Shown here one piece after another: positions 22,718 through 28,949 of a stretch of 28,949 nucleotides of DNA. Made by a program: the position numbers and the translations under genes. Source of the DNA: JBBQWS01 sp038210415 (GTDB lineage Bacteria > Actinomycetota > Actinomycetes > Prado026); contig JBBQWS010000044.1 in the NCBI GenBank assembly GCA_038210415.1, positions 1 to 28,949 of the forward strand. The letters are read 5' to 3'. The notes under the pieces are model-generated. The model did not search any database. It saw nothing but the letters and a program-made list of their open reading frames with translations, and was not told the DNA's origin. The stretch's first letter is position 1; each line of letters opens with the position of its first letter.

Positions 22718-23524
22718 ATGGACGACACCCAGCGGACCGCCGCGGCGGCTCGCGGCTACGGGCAGGCGCTGCGCGACTTCCAGGGGATCGTCGGCGAGCT
22801 GCTGGACGCTGAGTGGGGCACGCCCACCGACCTTCCGGGCTGGACCGTGCAAGACGTCGTCAGCCACGTCGCGGGGGTCGAGTCGGACCTGCTCGGACGC
22901 GCGAGCCAGCCGCACACGCCGGACTACGGATCGCTCCCCCACGCACAGGACCCGTTCGCGCAGTACGTCGAGGTGGCCGTGGACACCCGCCGCTCGTGGT
23001 CGCCCGAGCAGGTGCGGGCCGACCTCGCCGAGGTGCTCGGGGAGCGGATCGTCTCGCTGGACGCGGGCGACGTCGAGTCGAGGGGGCCGGCCGCAGCATT
23101 CTTCGGATCGGTCGAGCGAATGCTCGCGATGCGACCGTTCGACGTGTGGGTGCACGAGCAGGACATCCGGCAGGCGACCCGGCGTCCCGGCAACCTCGCC
23201 GGGGCCGGTGCGCGGGCCACGGCAGCCTCTATCCGGTCGATGCTGCCGTACGTCGTCGGCAAGCGGGTCAAGCCCGAGCCGGGTACGTCCGTGCGCTGGA
23301 CGGTGACCGGTGAGATCGCCTTCACCGACACGGTCCTGGTCGGCGACGACCGACGGGCCACGTTCGACCCGGACCACAGCGGCGAGCCCACGGTGACCTT
23401 GTCGACGGACTGGCCGACCTTCGCGCGGATCGCCTCGGGCCGGGGGGTGTCAGTCGCGCCGACCGTCACCGGCGATGCGGTGCTCGCCGCTCGTGTCGTC
23501 GATGCGATGACGGTCACGCCGTAG
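22718..23524 (+). CDS. Mycothiol-dependent maleylpyruvate isomerase family protein (DinB fold)
   Basis: 268 residues. The N-terminal DinB-like four-helix domain carries the metal site: His50 in DVVSHVAGVE, and Asp142/His146 in RPFDVWVHEQDIR, where Glu/His is usual. GWTVQDVVSH is the common family start. The C-terminal part (about 165-268) is the SCP2-like domain with FDPDHSGEPTVTLSTDWPTFARIASGR. The family includes maleylpyruvate isomerase and other mycothiol S-transferases, so it uses the actinobacterial thiol mycothiol. The specific substrate is unknown, and no gentisate genes are nearby. It converges on the E2 gene with a three-base gap. The mycothiol link is one of the main phylum clues in the window. 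Confidence 0.85.
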   Translation: MDDTQRTAAAARGYGQALRDFQGIVGELLDAEWGTPTDLPGWTVQDVVSHVAGVESDLLGRASQPHTPDYGSLPHAQDPFAQYVEVAVDTRRSWSPEQVRADLAEVLGERIVSLDAGDVESRGPAAAFFGSVERMLAMRPFDVWVHEQDIRQATRRPGNLAGAGARATAASIRSMLPYVVGKRVKPEPGTSVRWTVTGEIAFTDTVLVGDDRRATFDPDHSGEPTVTLSTDWPTFARIASGRGVSVAPTVTGDAVLAARVVDAMTVTP

Positions 23525-23527
23525 CGG

Positions 23528-24850
23528 CTACTCCCTGGCGGCGGCGAGGGCCGGGTCTTCGAGGATTGCGGCGACGTCGGCGAGGAAGCGCGAGCCCGCT
23601 GCGCCGTCGATGAACCGATGGTCGAACGACAACGACAGCTCGGCGACCGTGCGGACCCGGATCCGGCCCCGGTGCACCCACGGCTTCTCGCGGAACGCCC
23701 CGACGGCCAGGATCGCCGACTCCCCCGGGTTGATGATCGGGGTTCCGCCGTCGATTCCGAACACCCCGACGTTCGTGATGGTGAACGTGCCGCCGGCCAT
23801 GTCGGCTGGCGTCGTACGGCCGGCCTTCGCGGTCTCGACGAGCAGCTCGAGCGCCACCGCGAGATCCGGCAACGACAGCCGACCCGCGTCCTTGATGTTG
23901 GGTACGACGAGCCCGCGGGGAGTGGCCGCGGCGATGCCGAGGTTCATCCGGCTCTGGTACGCGACCTCCTGCGCCGGTTCGTCGAAGTACGCGTTGACCT
24001 CGGGGGTGCGCTCCGCGGCGGCCAGCACCGCACGCGCCACGAGCAGCAGCGGAGACACCTTGACGCTGGTGAACCCGGGGGTCTGACGCAGCCGCTTCAC
24101 CAGCTTCGCCGAGCGGGTCACGTCGACGGCGACCCACTCCGTCACGTGGGGAACCGTGAACGCCGAACGCACCATCGCCTCGGCCATGTGCTTGCGGATC
24201 CCCTTGACCGGTTCGCGCCGGTCGGCCTCGGGTCGGGCGGTGGTCGACGCCGCGGTCGCGGCCCCCGTGACGTAGGCGTCGACGTCCGCGCGGGTCACGA
24301 TGCCGTCCGGGCCGCTGCCCCGGACCGTGGTCAGGTCGATGCCGAGGTCCTTCGCCCGCTTGCGGACCGGCGGCTTGGCCCGCACCGGTGTCGTGGTCGG
24401 CGCTGGCAGGTCGGCAAGCGCGTGCTCGACCGCACGGCCCATCTCGAGCCCGCCGTGCCGGGTCGGTTGCACGGGCATCATGGCGCCGCCTGCCGGGTGC
24501 CTCGGCCGACGCTGGGCCGACGACGCGAGCACCCCGTAGCCAACGAGGACGGCCTCGCGTTCGGCTTCCGGAGCGGGCGTGGGCATAGGTGCGGCCGAAC
24601 CGTCGGCGTCCGTGTCGATGGTGACGATGGGGGTGCCGACGTCGACCGTCGTCCCGGCCGGCACGAGCAGCTCGGTGATGACACCTTCGTATGGGCACGG
24701 CAGCTCGACCGCTGCCTTGGCCGTCTCGATCTCGACGATCGTCTGGTTCACGACGACGTGGTCGCCGACGGCGACGAACCACCGCAGGACTTCGGCCTCG
24801 GTCAGGCCCTCGCCGACGTCGGGCAGGTTGAACTGTTGATACGTCGGCAT
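23528..24850 (-). CDS. bkdC: 2-oxoacid dehydrogenase E2 (dihydrolipoyl acyltransferase), probably branched-chain
   Basis: 440 residues. The core acyltransferase moves the acyl group from lipoate to CoA. Domains in order: one lipoyl domain with Lys45 in EIETAKAAVELP; an Ala/Pro linker; an E3/E1-binding domain (RKRAKDLGIDLTTVRGSGPDG); and the catalytic domain from about residue 215, beginning PVKGIRKHMAEAMVRS and ending SLSFDHRFIDGAAG, with His and Asp of the active site. ATG 24850 shares one base with the stop of the E1-beta gene. With a single lipoyl domain it resembles actinobacterial BkdC rather than the multi-lipoyl pyruvate E2. No E3 gene is in the window, so the complex must use one encoded elsewhere. 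Confidence 0.88.
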   Translation of the reverse strand: MPTYQQFNLPDVGEGLTEAEVLRWFVAVGDHVVVNQTIVEIETAKAAVELPCPYEGVITELLVPAGTTVDVGTPIVTIDTDADGSAAPMPTPAPEAEREAVLVGYGVLASSAQRRPRHPAGGAMMPVQPTRHGGLEMGRAVEHALADLPAPTTTPVRAKPPVRKRAKDLGIDLTTVRGSGPDGIVTRADVDAYVTGAATAASTTARPEADRREPVKGIRKHMAEAMVRSAFTVPHVTEWVAVDVTRSAKLVKRLRQTPGFTSVKVSPLLLVARAVLAAAERTPEVNAYFDEPAQEVAYQSRMNLGIAAATPRGLVVPNIKDAGRLSLPDLAVALELLVETAKAGRTTPADMAGGTFTITNVGVFGIDGGTPIINPGESAILAVGAFREKPWVHRGRIRVRTVAELSLSFDHRFIDGAAGSRFLADVAAILEDPALAAARE

Positions 24851-25851
24851 CAGTACTCCAGTGCGCGGTCGACGGCGTCCAGGACCCGGTCGAGGTCGGG
24901 GAGGTAGTGCTCTTCGAGCCGCGACGGCGGGTACGGGGTGTGGAACCCACCGACCCGCAGGACGGGCGCCTGCAACGAGTAGAAGCAGCGTTCGGTGACC
25001 CGGGCGGCGAGCTCGGCGCCCATGCCGAGGAACGTTGTGGCCTCGTGGGCGACGACGAGCCGCCCGGTTCGTTCGACCGACGCGCACACCGCGTCGAAGT
25101 CGAGCGGTGACAACGTGCGCAGGTCGATCACTTCGATCTCGCGTCCCTCGGCCGCTGCGGCCGCGGCCGCATCGAGACAGGTGCGCACCATCGGTCCGTA
25201 GCAGGCGAGGGTGAGGTCGCGGCCGGGGCGCACGACGCGGGCCTCGAACAACGGGGCCGGCGCGGCCGTCACATCGAGCTCGGCCTTCTCCCAGTAGCGG
25301 CGCTTGGGTTCCAGGAATACGACGGGGTCCGCGCAGCGGATCGCCTGCTGGATCATCCAGTAGCCGTCGACCGGGTTCGACGGGGTGACGACCCGGAGGC
25401 CGGCCGTGTGCGCGAAGTACGCCTCGGGGCTCTCGCTGTGGTGTTCCACTGCCCCGATGCCGCCGCCGAACGGGATCCGGATCACCATCGGCATCGCGAG
25501 GTCACCACGCGACCTGGCGTGCATCTTGGCCACCTGCGACACGATCTGGTCGAAGGCCGGGTAGACGAACCCGTCGAACTGGATCTCGACGACCGGGCGG
25601 TAGCCGCGCATCGCGAGCCCGACGGCGGTGCCGACGATGCCGCTCTCGGCGAGCGGAGTGTCGATGACGCGGTCCTCACCGAAGTCCTTCTGGAGCGCAT
25701 CGGTGATCCGGAACACCCCACCGAGCTTCCCGATGTCCTCACCGAGCAGCACGACGTGGTCGTCGTCCTCCATCGCCCTGCGCAGTCCCATGTTCAGGGC
25801 TCGGGCGAGCGTGACTTTCTCAGGCCCTTTCGGGGTCGTCGCGTCGGCCAT
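24850..25851 (-). CDS. bkdB: 2-oxoacid dehydrogenase E1 beta subunit
   Basis: 333 residues. The beta subunit of the thiamine-diphosphate-dependent E1 heterotetramer. Typical blocks: VTLARALNMGLRRAMEDDD, VLLGEDIGKLGGVFRIT, IDTPLAESGIVGTAVGLAMRG, FGGGIGAVEHHSESPEAYFAH and the C-terminal transketolase part with LRVGGFHTPYPPSRLEEHYLPD. Both its ends overlap neighbours by a single base (TGATG), so E1-alpha, E1-beta and E2 are translationally coupled. The pair with the neighbouring alpha subunit points to the branched-chain 2-oxoacid type (valine, leucine and isoleucine breakdown, and starter units for branched fatty acids). Pyruvate cannot be excluded from sequence alone. Confidence 0.88.
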   Translation of the reverse strand: MADATTPKGPEKVTLARALNMGLRRAMEDDDHVVLLGEDIGKLGGVFRITDALQKDFGEDRVIDTPLAESGIVGTAVGLAMRGYRPVVEIQFDGFVYPAFDQIVSQVAKMHARSRGDLAMPMVIRIPFGGGIGAVEHHSESPEAYFAHTAGLRVVTPSNPVDGYWMIQQAIRCADPVVFLEPKRRYWEKAELDVTAAPAPLFEARVVRPGRDLTLACYGPMVRTCLDAAAAAAAEGREIEVIDLRTLSPLDFDAVCASVERTGRLVVAHEATTFLGMGAELAARVTERCFYSLQAPVLRVGGFHTPYPPSRLEEHYLPDLDRVLDAVDRALEY

Positions 25852-26960
25852 CAGTGACCGCCCTCGGCCGGGGCGGCGAACGACTCGAGGTAGTGGGCGA
25901 ACTCCGCGCGCTCGGCGTCGACGAGGGGGTAAGGCTCAGCGTAGGTGCCGGTGAACATGCTGTCGGGGCTGGGGTCAGGCATCGACCGGCAGCCTTCGCG
26001 TAGCCGGACCGCGAGCGTCTCGGCCTCGGCCTCGACGCCGTCGAAGTACGCCTGGTCGGCGAGGCCCTGTCGCCACAGGTAGGCGCGAACCCGCTCGATC
26101 GGGTCTTTCAGCTTCCAGTTCTCGAGGTCGCTGGCGAGGCGGTAGCGGGTCGGGTCGTCGGACGTCGTGTGGGCGCCCATGCGGTACGTGAACGCCTCGA
26201 TCAGCGACGGGCCCAGGCCGGCTCGTGCGTCGGCGAGGTGCTTGCGGGTCACAGCCAGCACAGCGAGGACGTCGTTGCCGTCGACCCGTACCCCGGGGAA
26301 CCCGAACCCCGCTGCCCGGCGGTAGAGCGGGATCTTGGTCTGCTTCTCGAGCGGCTCGCTGATGGCCCACTGGTTGTTCTGGCAGAAGAAGACGACGGGT
26401 GCGTCGAAGGAGGCGGCGAAGATGAACGCCTCGTTGACGTCGCCCTGGCTGGACGCACCGTCGCCGAAGTAGGCGATGACGGCGTCGGTCGAGTCGGCGT
26501 GCGCGCGACGGCGGTCGAAGGTCATGCCCATGGCGTAGCCAACCGCGTGCAGGCACTGGTTGCCGATGACGATCGTGTAGAGGGCGAAGTTCTTCTCGTT
26601 CGGGTCCCAGCCGCCGTTGGAGACGCCGCGGAAGAGGGCGAGCAGCTGCAACGGGTCGACGTCGCGGGTGAACGCCACCCCATGCTCGCGGTAGGTCGGG
26701 AAGGCGTAGTCGTCGGGATGGAGCGCCCGGCCGGAGCCGACCTGGGCGGCTTCCTGGCCGAGGAGGCTGGCCCACAGACCGAGCTCGCCCTGTCGTTGCA
26801 GGGCGGTGGCTTCGAGGTCGATACGGCGTACGAGGGCGAGGTCACGGTAGATGGATTGCAGCTCTTCGGCGGACACGTCGATGTCGTAGTCGGGGTGGTG
26901 CACGCGCTCACCTTCTGGGGTGAGCAGTTGCACGAGCTCGCCTGGGGTCCCACTGTCCAC
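25851..26960 (-). CDS. bkdA: 2-oxoacid dehydrogenase E1 alpha subunit, probably branched-chain
   Basis: 369 residues. GTG 26960 is chosen because AAGGAG lies eight bases upstream; the longer upstream frame is a shadow of the divergent thioesterase gene. It decarboxylates the 2-oxoacid with thiamine diphosphate. The cofactor motif runs from GDG (166-168) to NN (195-196) in FFCQNNQWAIS. The loop YRMGAHTTSDDPTRYR resembles the branched-chain E1-alpha loop with its TSDD signature. It is first in the E1-alpha/E1-beta/E2 operon. The operon is divergent from a TesB-like thioesterase gene across about 120 bases. The GTCCCC/GGGGAC repeats in that gap could regulate it. Confidence 0.88.
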   Translation of the reverse strand: MDSGTPGELVQLLTPEGERVHHPDYDIDVSAEELQSIYRDLALVRRIDLEATALQRQGELGLWASLLGQEAAQVGSGRALHPDDYAFPTYREHGVAFTRDVDPLQLLALFRGVSNGGWDPNEKNFALYTIVIGNQCLHAVGYAMGMTFDRRRAHADSTDAVIAYFGDGASSQGDVNEAFIFAASFDAPVVFFCQNNQWAISEPLEKQTKIPLYRRAAGFGFPGVRVDGNDVLAVLAVTRKHLADARAGLGPSLIEAFTYRMGAHTTSDDPTRYRLASDLENWKLKDPIERVRAYLWRQGLADQAYFDGVEAEAETLAVRLREGCRSMPDPSPDSMFTGTYAEPYPLVDAERAEFAHYLESFAAPAEGGH

Positions 26961-27031
26961 GCCGTGCTCCTTGTTCTTTCGGACGCTTCGCTGCGGGGTC
27001 GCCGCTGTCGTGCGCGTCGTTCGGGCCTGCG

Positions 27032-27056
27032 GTCCCCGGGGTGTTGGGGACGTCCC
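27032..27056. promoter_or_regulatory. Inverted repeats in the bkd/thioesterase divergent region
   Basis: GTCCCC (27032-27037) and GGGGAC (27046-27051) form a dyad, and GGGACGTCCC (27047-27056) is a perfect ten-base palindrome overlapping it. Both lie between the two divergent starts, beside possible -10 elements. They could be an operator, but GC-rich palindromes arise easily here. Confidence 0.35.
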
Positions 27057-27068
27057 GACGGTATCGCG

Positions 27069-27074
27069 TAGCGT
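27069..27074 (+). promoter_or_regulatory. -10-like TAGCGT for the thioesterase gene (leaderless start)
   Basis: TAGCGT is followed by seven bases (CGGCGTT) and GTG 27082. There is no Shine-Dalgarno, so a leaderless transcript is likely. This supports GTG 27082 over upstream in-frame starts. Confidence 0.4.
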
Positions 27075-27081
27075 CGGCGTT

Positions 27082-27882
27082 GTGACCGCCTTCGCCCGCG
27101 CGACGTCCGTTCGGCCGACTGCGACACCTGGCTTGTTCACGGTCGACCTGGACGCGGGCTGGGTCGTCGGGGAGCGGCCCAACGGCGGGTACTTGCTCGC
27201 GGTGCTGATCCGGGCCGCGCTGTTGGGGTCGCCGCACCCGCACCCGGTGGCCGTGTCGGCGCACTTCTTGTCGCCCCCGGCGATCGGCTCCGCGACGGTG
27301 CGGGTGGTGGCGCTGCGGGAGGGCCGGTCGACGGCGACATACCGCGTGACTCTTGAGCAGGGTGGGTCGGGCGTGCTGGAGGCCACGGTGACCGCGGGGG
27401 TGCTCGAGCTCGGTTCGTCAGCCTCGTGGGCCCGGCCAGGATGGGGACCGGTGGAGCTTCCGGCGCGCGAGGACTGCACGCCGGTGTCGAGCGACGTCCC
27501 CGGCGGACCGCTGCCGTTGTTCGACCAGGTCGAACTGCGGATCGACCCCGAGTGCCTGGGCTTCGCCGCGGGCCGCCCTCGAGGGCGAGGGGAGATCCGG
27601 TCGTGGTGGCGGTTGAGGTCGGACGAGGCGGCAGACCCGCTGGCGTTGTTGGTGGCGGTCGACTCGCTGCCTCCGGCAATCTGGGATGTGCGGGCCCCGG
27701 GGTGGGCTCCGACGGTCGAGCTGACCGTGCACGTGCGCGCAGTTCCGCAGCCAGGCTGGCTGCGGGTGCGGACCTACACCACGACGGTGCAGGACGGCTG
27801 GAACGACGAGGTGGCTGACGTGTGGGACTCCGGCGGACGTCTGGTGGCGCAGTCGCGTCAGCTCGCGCGGGTGCCACGGTGA
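27082..27882 (+). CDS. TesB-like acyl-CoA thioesterase family protein
   Basis: 266 residues, GTG start; the frame is open upstream to 26920, but that part is antisense to bkdA. It has the double-hotdog layout of TesB/4HBT_3 proteins. The first hotdog is GWVVGERPNGGYLLAVLIRAAL, PVAVSAHFLSPPAIGSATVRV and the beta strands after. The second begins about residue 150 with EIRSWWRLRSDEAADPLALLVAVDSLPPAIWD and ends with a conserved DSGGRLVAQSRQLARV. Such enzymes release free acids from acyl-CoA. Its divergent position to the 2-oxoacid dehydrogenase operon suggests a substrate among short or branched acyl-CoAs, which is inference. Its stop overlaps the next VOC gene (GTGA). Confidence 0.85.
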   Translation: MTAFARATSVRPTATPGLFTVDLDAGWVVGERPNGGYLLAVLIRAALLGSPHPHPVAVSAHFLSPPAIGSATVRVVALREGRSTATYRVTLEQGGSGVLEATVTAGVLELGSSASWARPGWGPVELPAREDCTPVSSDVPGGPLPLFDQVELRIDPECLGFAAGRPRGRGEIRSWWRLRSDEAADPLALLVAVDSLPPAIWDVRAPGWAPTVELTVHVRAVPQPGWLRVRTYTTTVQDGWNDEVADVWDSGGRLVAQSRQLARVPR

Positions 27883-28328
27883 CGTCGAACTGGCAGCTCA
27901 CGATTGACTGTGCGGACCCAGCCGTGATGACCGCGTTCTGGTCGAGGGCGCTGGGGTACCGGCTGGAGGATCCGCCGGAGGGGTTCGCGGACTGGCTCAC
28001 GTACTGGCGGCACATCGGGGTGCCGGAGGAGGAGCTGACGGCTGGGTCGGGGCCGGATTCGCTCGTGGACCCGGCGGGAGTGGGGCCGCGGATCTGGTTC
28101 CAGATCGTGCCCGAGGCGAAGACGCTGAAGAACCGGCTTCACCTGGACCTCGAGGCGGGCGGGGGTCGCACAGTACCGCTCGCCGAGCGAACCAGCCGGG
28201 TCGATGCTCGGGTGGTCGAGCTCTTGGCGCTGGGCGCGACCCTGATGCGGGTGCTCTCGACGGACGGGATGGACCACTACGGCGTGGTGATGGCCGACCC
28301 CGAGGGCAACGAGTTCTGCGTGCACTGA
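27879..28328 (+). CDS. VOC-family (glyoxalase-like) protein
   Basis: 149 residues. GTG 27879 overlaps the thioesterase TGA, so it is translationally coupled. It opens with WQLTIDCADPAVMTAFWSRAL, then a region with IWFQIVPEAKTLKNRLHLDLEA, and closes HYGVVMADPEGNEFCVH. This is the Glyoxalase_6 subgroup of VOC proteins. Potential metal ligands lie in the strand pairs (HLDLE and the final E of GNEFC), but their roles cannot be confirmed. Proteins of this subgroup are mostly uncharacterised; some bind small molecules or act in resistance. The link with the thioesterase is operonic only. Confidence 0.85.
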   Translation: MTSNWQLTIDCADPAVMTAFWSRALGYRLEDPPEGFADWLTYWRHIGVPEEELTAGSGPDSLVDPAGVGPRIWFQIVPEAKTLKNRLHLDLEAGGGRTVPLAERTSRVDARVVELLALGATLMRVLSTDGMDHYGVVMADPEGNEFCVH

Positions 28329-28346
28329 ATCAGGCCCGGCAGACGT

Positions 28347-28949
28347 TCACCCCACGAGGATCGCTCGCGCTTCGCGGACGGGCAGCGCGAGCGTCTGGCG
28401 TTGTTCGATGTTCGGCCCCGTGACCGGGAAGGGTCCCAGCCCGTCGACGGTGAACTGGCCTTCCCACGTCGTGGTCACCGTCACCGTGAACGTGCCCGGC
28501 TTCAGGAAGGCGTGCGCGATGTCCTGGTCGGGAAACTGGCCACCGGGTCGGTCGTACTCGCCGGTGTCGCCGTCACCGAAGTCGACCGACCAGTGCGCGG
28601 TCGCAGTCAACGTGATCGGGTGCCCACCAAGGTCGAACCGGGGCCGGCCGAGGTCTGGCGGTTGGTGCGTCGCGAACAGGGTTGGCAGGTTGACCAGCGT
28701 GCGCCCGTCCGGCTGGTACGTAACAGCGAGTTTCGGTAACAGCTTCACGAACTGGTCCCGGATCCCGGGCACGTACTGGTCCGGGGTGAGGAGCTCGCCA
28801 GGTTGGTGACAGAACGAGCCAACCCGGCGCGTCGTTGGATCGAGTGGTCGCTGCAACCAGATCGTCATCAACAATGCCGGCGCGGGACAACTCGCCGTCG
28901 CGTTGACGCAAAGCAGCTCGGGGTCCGGCGTACCGGTGCGGCACGCCGG
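28347..28949 (-). CDS. PKD-like domain protein, partial at the window edge
   Basis: The minus-strand frame is open to the last base of the window, so the N-terminus, probably with a signal peptide, is missing. About 200 residues are visible. The upstream end is Cys-bearing (LLCVNATASCPAPA), and a TTG/ATG near 28870 is not a convincing start. The C-terminal part contains WSVDFGDGDTGEY and HAFLKPGTFTVTVTTTWEG, the classic PKD pattern (WDFGDG ... H.Y..PGTYTVTLTV), so it is likely an extracytoplasmic beta-sandwich protein. Function unknown. It ends 18 bases after the convergent VOC gene. Confidence 0.65.
   Translation of the reverse strand, partial: PACRTGTPDPELLCVNATASCPAPALLMTIWLQRPLDPTTRRVGSFCHQPGELLTPDQYVPGIRDQFVKLLPKLAVTYQPDGRTLVNLPTLFATHQPPDLGRPRFDLGGHPITLTATAHWSVDFGDGDTGEYDRPGGQFPDQDIAHAFLKPGTFTVTVTTTWEGQFTVDGLGPFPVTGPNIEQRQTLALPVREARAILVG

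Overview
The window is high-GC DNA from an actinomycete (Actinomycetota). Evidence for this is the strong G/C bias at third codon positions, frequent GTG starts, ATGA/GTGA gene overlaps, a mycothiol-dependent DinB-type enzyme, a FadE5-like acyl-CoA dehydrogenase, a dUMP-forming-type dCTP deaminase and a secreted subtilase with a tryptophan repeat tail. I cannot place it below phylum with confidence. No IS element, prophage, CRISPR array or rRNA was seen.

Layout. 1-5.7 kb: the 3' part of a CCG-type Fe-S oxidoreductase, a secreted S8 protease ending in W-x-G-x-x repeats, a membrane GAF-GGDEF-EAL cyclic-di-GMP enzyme and a candidate 27-residue peptide. 5.7-7.6 kb: dcd and a FUSC-type membrane protein on the minus strand, then tRNA-Gly(CCC) on the plus strand. 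7.6-10.6 kb: a sulfur-relay-like locus. It holds a TusA-like protein, a DsrE-like protein and a TusA-radical SAM fusion in one tight operon. A DoxD-like membrane protein and a frameshifted small membrane protein converge on it. This stretch reads as lower in GC than its surroundings and begins next to the tRNA. 11-12.3 kb: VOC, DUF3224 and HutD/Ves-family genes. 12.6-16.7 kb: the conserved MoxR ATPase / DUF58 / transglutaminase set. 16.8-18.7 kb: FadE5-like acyl-CoA dehydrogenase behind a repeated TTACT-N4-rGTAG operator, closed by a strong hairpin. 18.7-23.5 kb: two membrane proteins, an NHLRC2-like thioredoxin/NHL protein, a nitrilase-superfamily amidohydrolase and a mycothiol-dependent isomerase-family protein. 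23.5-27 kb: a minus-strand operon for the E1-alpha, E1-beta and E2 subunits of a 2-oxoacid (probably branched-chain) dehydrogenase. 27-28.9 kb: a TesB-like thioesterase, a second VOC protein and a partial PKD-like protein.

How the genes may work together. The 2-oxoacid dehydrogenase makes acyl-CoAs, and a thioesterase gene is divergent from it; the acyl-CoA dehydrogenase fits the same acyl-CoA economy. The most unusual unit is the TusA / DsrE / TusA-radical SAM operon. TusA and DsrE proteins normally pass persulfide sulfur between cysteines. Fusing a TusA domain to a radical SAM enzyme suggests sulfur delivery to a radical SAM active site, or control of the enzyme by persulfide. This is inference: I do not recognise a described pathway with this architecture.

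Several genes start 6-7 bases after a TAnnnT hexamer, which suggests leaderless transcripts.
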